Assembly (NCBI GenBank): GCA_965194535.1
Contig: OZ239145.1
Coordinates: 682,001-746,000, forward strand
Direction: 5' to 3'
Source of the DNA: Verrucolacustris abundans
GTDB lineage: Bacteria > Verrucomicrobiota > Verrucomicrobiia > Methylacidiphilales > Verrucolacustridaceae
DNA: 64,000 nucleotides
Below the pieces are notes generated by a model. The model was not told the DNA's origin. It did no database searches and saw nothing but the letters and a program-made list of their open reading frames with translations. Shown here piece after piece: positions 1 through 7,447 of this stretch. The translations under genes and the position numbers were made by a program. Position 1 is the first letter of the stretch. Each line of letters starts with the position of its first letter.

Positions 1-1
1 G

Positions 2-199
2 GTGGGGAACATTCTTTTCGAGGCGGGGGAGGTGAAGCATTCGCGGATTGGAGTGGATATTCGGGAGACGGGTGGCCGTTGGGATGATTCCATTCTAGAG
101 GGGGGTCCGGTCGATGTCTTGATTCGTAACAACAAGATGATCGATGTTGCCCAACCCTATTCGGGAGATTATTTGAAAAACGCAAAGATCGTGCGCTAA
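2..199 (+). CDS. C-terminal fragment of an unidentified protein, possibly beta-helix type
   Basis: An open frame enters from the left edge and ends at TAA 197-199. Only about 65 C-terminal residues are visible, so the real start lies outside the window and the GTG at position 2 should not be read as a start. The segment VDVLIRNNKMIDV looks like a parallel beta-helix rung (hydrophobic strand, then an NN turn). That pattern is common in secreted polysaccharide-acting proteins such as the beta-helix glycosidases of this phylum. This assignment is weak. The next gene begins 11 bases downstream on the same strand, so the two are probably co-transcribed, consistent with a carbohydrate-degradation cluster. 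Confidence 0.45.
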   Translation: MGNILFEAGEVKHSRIGVDIRETGGRWDDSILEGGPVDVLIRNNKMIDVAQPYSGDYLKNAKIVR

Positions 200-210
200 A
201 TGCATTTTCC

Positions 211-1737
211 ATGAATCGGCTTTTCTTTCTTTCTCTGTTTCTTGGGATTCTTTCCTTTGAATTGCGGGGTGAACTCACCCTTCATCCCTTGATTGGGGAC
301 CATGCGGTTTTTCAGAGGGATGTGCCTTTTCCAGTGATAGGAAAGTCAGATCCTGGCTCGGAAGTAATCGTGAATTGGCAAGGGAAAGATTTTAAGGCCA
401 AAGCAGGAGCGGACGGGAAGTGGTTGGTTCGTTTGGATCCTTCCCCCGTGAATGAAAAAGGGCAGGTCCTGAAGGTAACGTCTGGGATAAATTCGATCGA
501 AGTTTCCGACATTCTGATCGGGGAGGTTTGGCTGGCGAGCGGTCAGTCGAACATGGAGTGGAAGTTGAAGCAGATCGGAGCCCAATCGTTAGAAGCAGAA
601 AAGGCAGAAGATCCGCTTTTGCGCTTAGTGGGGATTTCCCATGCCCCTGCCCACGATCCTTCCGACAGCGTAAAGACCACCTGGAATTTGAGCACAAAGG
701 GCTCGGCTTTGAACTTTTCCGCTGTGGCCTACTTCTTTGGCAGAGATCTGCGCAGGGATCTTAAAGTTCCCGTAGGTGTGATTCAGAGTGCGGTGGGAGG
801 AACTCCCGCGGAGGCTTGGACGCCTCTCGAATTTCTGAAAAGTGATGCCGCTTTCGCCAAAGCGGTAAATGACCGGGATGAGTATCCCAATTGGTATCCC
901 AAACTTGTCGCCAAATATGAGAGAGATGAGCTCGCGTACAATCTGGAAGTCAAAGAGGCGGAAAAGACCGGAGCTAAGCCTCCCAAAAAGCCACGTGCTC
1001 CTCATGCCCCTGATAAGAACCCCAATTTAGCATCGGTCCTATGGAATGGAATGATTCATCCTTTGGTACCATATCCGATTCGTGGAGTGATCTGGTACCA
1101 GGGGGAGTCGAATGCATTCCGTGCGGACGTGTATGAAAAACTTCTAACGGGAATGATTGGATTTTGGCGGAAGGCATGGGGACAGGGGGATTTTCCATTT
1201 CTGATCGTTCAGCTCACCGACTTTAACTACAACGAGGATGGTGCTACCGGAGTCAAGTGGGCTCAATTGAGGGATGCTCAAAGTGCTGTGGCGGATCATG
1301 TGCCCCAGACAGGTTTGGCTGTGACTTTAGGTTTGGGCGATCCTGAGAACATACATCCTAACCGTAAAATGGAGGTGGGTGAGAGGCTGGCTCTTTGGGC
1401 GAAGAAGATTACGTATGGGAAAGACGTGGTGTGCCAAGGTCCGGTCTTTGATTCGGTGAAATATTCTGGTGGGGAAGCCATCGTTTCATTTCGTCCCCTG
1501 ACGGGAGGGCTGAAAAGTTCGGATCAGAAGGAAGTGGGGGGATTCGCCGTGGCGGGAAGTGACAAGCAGTTTAAGCCCGCCCAAGTGAAGTTAGATAAAA
1601 ATCAGGTAATTCTGAAATCATCCGAAGTGGCAAATCCAGCTTTTGTCCGTTACGCGTGGTGCAATCGTCCGGCCGATGCCAATTTGACGGATGAGTCGAA
1701 TCTTCCTGCCCGTCCCTTTCGAACCGATACGGATTAA
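211..1737 (+). CDS. Secreted sialate O-acetylesterase-type carbohydrate esterase (SASA family)
   Basis: 508 residues with an N-terminal signal peptide (hydrophobic 3-17). An accessory beta-domain spans about 25-100. The SGNH-type catalytic domain begins with GQSNME (111-116, Ser113 the expected nucleophile). The family's second block QGESNA is at 297-302, and a DPENIHP motif (Asp377 and His382) matches the DxxxxH end of the catalytic triad. Members remove O-acetyl groups from sialic acids or, more often in environmental bacteria, from other acetylated glycans; the substrate cannot be told from sequence. Length is typical of the family. It follows the partial gene by 11 bases. It converges with the next gene so tightly that the stop codons share a TTAA at 1734-1737. 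Confidence 0.88.
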   Translation: MNRLFFLSLFLGILSFELRGELTLHPLIGDHAVFQRDVPFPVIGKSDPGSEVIVNWQGKDFKAKAGADGKWLVRLDPSPVNEKGQVLKVTSGINSIEVSDILIGEVWLASGQSNMEWKLKQIGAQSLEAEKAEDPLLRLVGISHAPAHDPSDSVKTTWNLSTKGSALNFSAVAYFFGRDLRRDLKVPVGVIQSAVGGTPAEAWTPLEFLKSDAAFAKAVNDRDEYPNWYPKLVAKYERDELAYNLEVKEAEKTGAKPPKKPRAPHAPDKNPNLASVLWNGMIHPLVPYPIRGVIWYQGESNAFRADVYEKLLTGMIGFWRKAWGQGDFPFLIVQLTDFNYNEDGATGVKWAQLRDAQSAVADHVPQTGLAVTLGLGDPENIHPNRKMEVGERLALWAKKITYGKDVVCQGPVFDSVKYSGGEAIVSFRPLTGGLKSSDQKEVGGFAVAGSDKQFKPAQVKLDKNQVILKSSEVANPAFVRYAWCNRPADANLTDESNLPARPFRTDTD

Positions 1738-4490
1738 GGGCTTTCCTTTATGACTTGGTGGAGGAGTTTTCCGCCATCGTCATAAAACGAAAAGGTGAGA
1801 TGTGACGTCCCTTTAGAATTTTGGGATAGATCAACATGCAGAAATCCGCCCGTGGGGTTGGGGTAGAGATAAGGCTGGCGAATGGTGGCTTGGGGATCGG
1901 TGGAAGTAGGGTCTCCCGGAGCGATTCCGCGAATCGCGTTTTCATCGTTGAGAGCTCCGCAACAAAGCTCCTCTACGCCGCTTGGATGAATGCTGTGATA
2001 CTGCCAGTGTCGGTCCCCGCAAAGGATCAGGACATTTTGAATCTTTTTGTCGGTGAGCCATTGAAAAAAAGAGTCCGCTTCGTCTCGAAAGCCGTTAAGG
2101 TTCGTGTGGTTATCGCTTTTGCTGGCACGGTCGGGGCCGACGAGAGGGGTGGGGGAGACGATGATTTTCCATTTCGCAGGACTTGATTGTAAGGTTGCTT
2201 CCAGCCATTTCCGTTGGGCCTCGCCCCAGATCGATTTCTTCGAGTCGGCAGGAGATCTGTTGTCAGAACGGTAATCTCTTCCCTCAAGAAACCAGATCTG
2301 CAGGTCACAGCTGATTTGATGGGTGCGGTAATTTGGGGATTTCGTATCCCCCGCCGCGTGAATTGGCATCTGTTCTCGGAACAAATCCTTTCCTGTGGTG
2401 GAAGAGGGCAACTGGTTGCCACCCAGATCGGCGTCATCGAAGCGAAAATCATGGTCATCCTTCATCCAGTAGGTCCCGCAACGGCCGAAAAAGCTGATAA
2501 GACGAGGGAAGCGGAACTGTTCATGCCACTTCTTTCGCAATTGTGGAACCGTTTGAGCGGGGGAGTCTTTTGGAAAATCATAATAAACAATATCACCTGC
2601 CCCGATGAAGAAATCCGGATTCAACTTCTGCATGGCGACAAAGGAGGGGTATCCGAGGCGTTTGTCCTCTGGCGTTGCGGTGACGGGTCCGTCTCCGTTG
2701 GGTTGGCCAGTGATGAAAGGATAGTAGTTCATGCAGTTTCCCATGCAGAACGAAACATGATGTCCCCTGGGGGATCGTGTTTGAAATGTGCGAGTCGGCC
2801 CCTTGTTTCCATTTTCAAACACGAGTCGGTAGAAGTACCGGGTTCCTTCGCGCAATCCTTCGATCGCGGCTCGGATGATAAAATCAGACTCTGCTTTGGC
2901 TTCGAGAAGAGATGTGCGTTGGGATGGGCGAAACGATTCGTTTTCGCTCCACTCGAAGTAGGCTCGACCCTCCATTCCCGGGATATCTCCTTTTGCGTCA
3001 AGAAGGGGACCGGGAATCGAAGTGATTCGTGACTGAAGTAGAACCGAGTGATCCGTCACTTCTCCGGCGAAATCTCCCTGAGCTTGAAAACAAGTCGATG
3101 TGCTAATTGGTTTTAAGGAATAGGAATAGCTTTGGGGCTGGTTCATGGAATCAATCTGATCCTGAATGGCTTTCATTCGAAGACGCATTTCTGGTTCTTT
3201 TTGAATCTCACTCAGGTAGGTCTTAGCCGTTTTGATGTAGTAACCCGAATTGGCGCCTGGATCGTTTTTCTGAGCCTGTTTTTCCTCAATCAGTTTATTG
3301 AGCGACGTTTCCACCGCAGTGCGGTTGGTCAGATCCACATTCTGGAGATGCTTCATCTCGACGCGGCGAAGGGTTCGGATGGTATTGCCGAGGGTGTAGT
3401 GCTCCTGGCAGAGAGCCGCAATCTTTTCAGACTGTGCCGATTGGGGTGTCTTGGGGTTGATCGCGAGGTTAATTCCTTTTTCCAGCTCGGTTGCGGAGTA
3501 TTGACCTACCTCAGCTTGGTTGATTTGGAGGGAGTAGTTCCCTTCATCGAGATGAGAGATCTGGAGAGTCTGCTGATTGAGTCGCTCATCGAAAGGAACC
3601 CATGAGAAGGCATCTTTCGCATCCGCAATACAGGGGAAGGGGAGGGCAAGTTCCCGGTTCGAGAAAGTGAGGCTCTTTGGATCGGAGTTCAGCGCTGTGG
3701 CTTCGCAATTTGTCTGGGTTAGGACTTGGGAGGTTTTCGCGTCCAAAGACAGACGCCAAACATCTTGGGGAGCTCCGGTCTGGTCCAGAAAGAGATAGGC
3801 CATGACAAGATGGCCGGCAGCACCCGGATGTACGCGGTCTTTGCTTGTCAGGGTGAAGTTGGGGTCGGTTTTCTGACGTTTCCGGTTGAGTTCATCCATC
3901 GGGTGCCAGAAATCGACGGCGGGCATATTTCTCGACTTGGCGAATTGGAGAACAAAATCGGAGCACTCCTGCAAAGCTCCGTTGACTCCCCGCAGACTCT
4001 CCACGGTCGACTCCACATCTTCGTCATAGATGGTCGGGGTGAAGTAAATCTGTCGCAGTTGGTGTTTGGTAAAAGAGTCGGCCAGCTTCTCGATATTTTT
4101 CTTATAACTCTTGATTGCCTGTTTCTGCAGCACAGGGGCATTCGTGGGGGCATTGGTCTGGGAGTAGAGGTTGCGGTTCACATCGTTCATTCCGGCGCTC
4201 AGGGTGACGACGGTGGGCTGATTCGCGTAAACATCCTTGTCGAGTCGACCCATCATTCCGGAGGCGTTATCTCCAGAGATGCCGCAGTTCGCAAAGGAGA
4301 GGTGAAGAGAAGGGAAACGGGTCGAGTAGTAGAGATAAATGTAGGAGTGGTAGAGACCGCTGGCAGTAATGCTGTCGCCAACCCAGCAAACCTTGTCTTG
4401 GTCACGAAAAATGGGAGCGATCTGTTTTTCAGTTTGCGCAAATAAAGACGAAGCTAAAAGAACAAGACAGAGGATAAGGCTTCGATTCAT
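1734..4490 (-). CDS. Secreted two-enzyme fusion: SGNH/GDSL hydrolase plus PhoD-like phosphatase
   Basis: 918 residues from the ATG at 4490; this start gives a clean signal peptide (MNRSLILCLVLLASSLFA), whereas in-frame extension to 4529 adds charged residues. The N-terminal part (about 30-260) is an SGNH hydrolase: VGDSI (Ser40), GISGDN, GMND (Asn102) and DRVHP (Asp218/His221). A helical linker of roughly 200 residues follows. The C-terminal part (about 480-918) resembles alkaline phosphatase D: an N-terminal beta-domain, then GAGDIVYYD, DDHDFRFDD and GDRHWQYHS (about 825-833), the metal-ligand motifs of PhoD. Known families therefore predict both ester hydrolysis and phosphodiester or phosphomonoester hydrolysis in one exported chain. 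The ATG shares its A with the TAA stop of the upstream GH2 gene, so translation is probably coupled. Confidence 0.85.
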   Translation of the reverse strand: MNRSLILCLVLLASSLFAQTEKQIAPIFRDQDKVCWVGDSITASGLYHSYIYLYYSTRFPSLHLSFANCGISGDNASGMMGRLDKDVYANQPTVVTLSAGMNDVNRNLYSQTNAPTNAPVLQKQAIKSYKKNIEKLADSFTKHQLRQIYFTPTIYDEDVESTVESLRGVNGALQECSDFVLQFAKSRNMPAVDFWHPMDELNRKRQKTDPNFTLTSKDRVHPGAAGHLVMAYLFLDQTGAPQDVWRLSLDAKTSQVLTQTNCEATALNSDPKSLTFSNRELALPFPCIADAKDAFSWVPFDERLNQQTLQISHLDEGNYSLQINQAEVGQYSATELEKGINLAINPKTPQSAQSEKIAALCQEHYTLGNTIRTLRRVEMKHLQNVDLTNRTAVETSLNKLIEEKQAQKNDPGANSGYYIKTAKTYLSEIQKEPEMRLRMKAIQDQIDSMNQPQSYSYSLKPISTSTCFQAQGDFAGEVTDHSVLLQSRITSIPGPLLDAKGDIPGMEGRAYFEWSENESFRPSQRTSLLEAKAESDFIIRAAIEGLREGTRYFYRLVFENGNKGPTRTFQTRSPRGHHVSFCMGNCMNYYPFITGQPNGDGPVTATPEDKRLGYPSFVAMQKLNPDFFIGAGDIVYYDFPKDSPAQTVPQLRKKWHEQFRFPRLISFFGRCGTYWMKDDHDFRFDDADLGGNQLPSSTTGKDLFREQMPIHAAGDTKSPNYRTHQISCDLQIWFLEGRDYRSDNRSPADSKKSIWGEAQRKWLEATLQSSPAKWKIIVSPTPLVGPDRASKSDNHTNLNGFRDEADSFFQWLTDKKIQNVLILCGDRHWQYHSIHPSGVEELCCGALNDENAIRGIAPGDPTSTDPQATIRQPYLYPNPTGGFLHVDLSQNSKGTSHLTFSFYDDGGKLLHQVIKESP

Positions 4491-7330
4491 TATTTCTTTA
4501 CGGGAACAGATTCGACATCTTTCGACCATTTCTCTGAGTTGGAAGTCTGGGACCGATCCTCTTGAAAAAGGGCTGAAAAATCAGTTTCGGAAATCTTTGT
4601 GAGATTCGATGGGGCCGATTCCGATAAATAGCGGATCAGGCTGGCGCGCATCTGGCGGCGCATGGAATCTGTATCTTCAGTGAGGTTAGCCGAGCAAACG
4701 AGTAGGCGACCCTTGCCCACCTTGACCTCAAAGATCAGACCGAGCTTTTGATTCCGAGAAAAGGCATCGATGGTCTGGACTATAGGTTGGATGTTTTTGA
4801 CCTGATCCAGAACGACCGAGCCGGCACAGGGGGTCAGGAGGCTCCACCATTGCCAGTTGCAGTACTCCTCAGTCGGAAAATCGGCCAAGGCCGGATGGTT
4901 GTTCTTAATAAGCAGTCCCATCGTGCCGGCCTGGTTGGTGAAGTAGACAGGGCTCCAGAAGGCAGGAAGGAAGGAGGTCTCCTGTTTTTGACGGATCGAA
5001 CCTTGAGTCGGTAGGAAAAGTACGGTGCCGCCTTTCGCGAGACTAGTTTGAGCTTCAGCAAAAGAGGAGGTGACGAGAACTTTAGAAGAATCGATCTTTG
5101 GAAGGACCGGTACGATCCAGATTTTCCACGAGTTCATCGCACAAGCCTCCGGCGCGTTAACTCGGATCGTGGCTTCGGTCGGTTCGGTGACGGAAGATAG
5201 TGAGGCTGTAAGGGGCCCGATAGGAATGGCAGCACCGAGGGGGAGGTTGATCGGGCCCAATTTTCCCTCCCCGATCAACTTCCCATCCGAAGCTTTGATT
5301 TCCCATTGGGGAGTGACGTTGGAGATCGGTTTTTCCAGGAAATTGACGAACTCAAGTTTGGCCGAAAGGGTTTCGTCCGAGGTGTATACGCGTTTGGGGA
5401 GTCGGAGAAGAGGGACGATTGGGGAGCAGGCTTCGCGGAACGGGGCGGGTTCGGCGAATCCCTTGGGATCCCAAAAGGAGTCGAGCAGTCCAACATGGGC
5501 GGTGCCTTGGCCGGGATAGTCGTGCAGGTCGAGGAGTTGGTATCCAGCGAGGGGAGTGCTGCGAAGAGCTAGTTCCAGCTCCTGTTTGTAGAGTTCGGCA
5601 CAAAACTTCCCAGAAGCACGGGTGAAGTCGGCAGCCTGAGGGAGGAGTCCGTTCTTTTTTAGATCGTCTCGGATGGCTTCGAGATTGATCGGGCGGAGGA
5701 CTCCGGTGTATTTGGGGATTTCAGCCAGGTTGGGAAAAGCGTTCCACTGGCCGATCTCGTGGGTGAGGAGGGGGAGAGGCGAGCGTTTGAGGGTTTGGCT
5801 AAAGTCGATCGTAGTGTTGGGGGATTCGGCAAAGAATGTTTGGCCACGCATTCCGTCCTTCTCTTTTTTATTCCAGAAGGCTCGTTCAACAAGGAAATCA
5901 TCAAGGAGGGGGGGCAGGTTGGGTTCACCCAGTTTCGCTGGGGCATCAAGGATCCAGAGGCGGTTGGAGGTCATGGTGTAGAGGCGGGAGGGGTCGGTTT
6001 TCTTTAAATCGCTCAAAAGATTTTGCAGAAACTTGAACTGCCCCTGAAGTTCGTTCCCGAGACCAAAGAGAACCATGGAGGGGTGATTTCGATAGGCCTC
6101 GATCACACGGCGAGCCTCTTCCCGAACCCAGGCAACCCGCTTTTCATCTCCTGCAGCGTCTAGTTTGCCGGTCCAAAGAGGGAGTTCAGGTTGAAGGTAG
6201 ATTCCTTCCTCGTCCGCGGCGGTGAAGCAGGCTTCGGGCGGGCAGTAGGAGTGGAAGCGCATATGATTCAGGCCCCACTGCTTGAGGATTTTGAAAATTC
6301 GCCGCCATCCCTCCACATCCATCGGGGGGTAACCGGTCAGTGGGAAAGAACACCCTTCGTGGGTTCCGCGGAAAAAGACGGGGAGATCGTTCAGGGTGAT
6401 GCTCATCCCAGAGCGGGCAATCTTTCGAAGTCCAAAAGAAAGCTTCCGTGTGTCTTGGCCGTTATCCGATTGTAAGGTGAGGTTCAACTGTTGGAGATTG
6501 GGATGGAACTCGCTCCAAACGGGGAGTTTGCCGGCAAAGTCGAGCGTTTGTGTGACAGTGCCTCCTTGGACATCCCATTTCACCGGGACCGACTTTTCGG
6601 ACGGGTTAATGCCGCTGGGGATCCGGAGTAAGAGATTTCCGGAACCTGCTTTACCGGTGCGGTTGCCGATCCGGATTTCGATCGAGGGTTTGGCGGGATC
6701 CGGATTCAGATGAACTTGATCAATCCAAACTGGAGGGGAGGCGCGGAGCTCGATTTTTCCAACCACACCATTCCAGATCGACTGGGTGTCCTCGATGTAG
6801 GCGTGGGAACGGCCGACATCGAACTGTTGGCGGTTGTCGATGCGGAGAAGGAGATCGTGTTTTCCCAGGGTTATCGAGGATAGATCGAACTCGTGGGGGG
6901 TGCTGAGGGAGTTGTTCTGGCCGATCTCTTTTCCGTCCAACCAGAGGCGGCTTTCCCAGATCACCCGTTCCAAAAAGAGGGTGATGCGCTTTCCCTCCCA
7001 CTCTTTCGGAATTTCAATGGTGCGGCGGTACCAGGCGGGGCCGATATAGGAAAACTTGCGGGTGAGACCGGCGAGACCTGCCTTACTGATTTCCGGTTCG
7101 GCGCGGCAAGGGGTTCCGAGTCGGGCTTGGTCCGTTGTACCCGGCAGTGAGATGGATTGATCAAAACGGGTCTGGGGGTCGAGCCAGTTTTGACTGAGGC
7201 CGAGTCCTTTGGGGTCGAGTCGGACCTGCCAAGTGCCGGCAAGGGATTGGATTTCTTCTGCGTGAATAAGGGGGTTGAGAAAAAAGAGGGCCAGAAATAG
7301 CGACAGTCCCAGGAAGCGAGGGAGGTTCAT
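4490..7330 (-). CDS. Secreted glycoside hydrolase family 2 enzyme
   Basis: 946 residues with a signal peptide (hydrophobic 5-24). The GH2 order is visible: sugar-binding jelly-roll (about 28-200), immunoglobulin-like domain (about 205-305), TIM barrel (about 310-600). The predicted acid/base is Glu427 in GLGNELQG and the nucleophile Glu525 in THEIGQW. The remaining 340 residues hold further beta-sandwich segments and a region resembling a GATase/trimerisation fold, as in some beta-galactosidase relatives. GH2 members act on beta-galactosides, beta-glucuronides, beta-mannosides and others; the HMRFHSYCPPEACF stretch is family-like but does not fix the substrate. It is the first gene of a minus-strand pair with the SGNH-PhoD fusion (1-base TAATG overlap) and shares a 117-bp divergent promoter region with the fucosidase gene. 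Confidence 0.88.
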   Translation of the reverse strand: MNLPRFLGLSLFLALFFLNPLIHAEEIQSLAGTWQVRLDPKGLGLSQNWLDPQTRFDQSISLPGTTDQARLGTPCRAEPEISKAGLAGLTRKFSYIGPAWYRRTIEIPKEWEGKRITLFLERVIWESRLWLDGKEIGQNNSLSTPHEFDLSSITLGKHDLLLRIDNRQQFDVGRSHAYIEDTQSIWNGVVGKIELRASPPVWIDQVHLNPDPAKPSIEIRIGNRTGKAGSGNLLLRIPSGINPSEKSVPVKWDVQGGTVTQTLDFAGKLPVWSEFHPNLQQLNLTLQSDNGQDTRKLSFGLRKIARSGMSITLNDLPVFFRGTHEGCSFPLTGYPPMDVEGWRRIFKILKQWGLNHMRFHSYCPPEACFTAADEEGIYLQPELPLWTGKLDAAGDEKRVAWVREEARRVIEAYRNHPSMVLFGLGNELQGQFKFLQNLLSDLKKTDPSRLYTMTSNRLWILDAPAKLGEPNLPPLLDDFLVERAFWNKKEKDGMRGQTFFAESPNTTIDFSQTLKRSPLPLLTHEIGQWNAFPNLAEIPKYTGVLRPINLEAIRDDLKKNGLLPQAADFTRASGKFCAELYKQELELALRSTPLAGYQLLDLHDYPGQGTAHVGLLDSFWDPKGFAEPAPFREACSPIVPLLRLPKRVYTSDETLSAKLEFVNFLEKPISNVTPQWEIKASDGKLIGEGKLGPINLPLGAAIPIGPLTASLSSVTEPTEATIRVNAPEACAMNSWKIWIVPVLPKIDSSKVLVTSSFAEAQTSLAKGGTVLFLPTQGSIRQKQETSFLPAFWSPVYFTNQAGTMGLLIKNNHPALADFPTEEYCNWQWWSLLTPCAGSVVLDQVKNIQPIVQTIDAFSRNQKLGLIFEVKVGKGRLLVCSANLTEDTDSMRRQMRASLIRYLSESAPSNLTKISETDFSALFQEDRSQTSNSEKWSKDVESVPVKK

Positions 7331-7447
7331 GAGGAGTGCACACCTTACTAGAACAGGAAGAATGTAACGAGAATAAAACTCAAAACTTCGCAGTTAAAGT
7401 GGCAATCTTCGCTTTCGCTGACTGTAATGCCTTGGTAATTTTCATTC
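7331..7447. promoter_or_regulatory. Divergent promoter region between GH2 and fucosidase genes
   Basis: 117 bp separate two divergently transcribed exported glycosidases. The stretch is richer in A+T than its flanks, and both transcription units must start here or just inside it. I could not identify a convincing -35/-10 pair or a clear palindrome. The downstream start sits in TTCATTCATG, a context also seen before the genes at 36575 and (as GTCATTCATG) 61631, none with an evident Shine-Dalgarno sequence. Confidence 0.5.

Noticed and set aside
2214..3032. Long open frame on the plus strand inside the SGNH-PhoD fusion gene
   Set aside because: It is antisense to a gene with clear catalytic motifs and has no signal peptide, family motif or ribosome-binding site.
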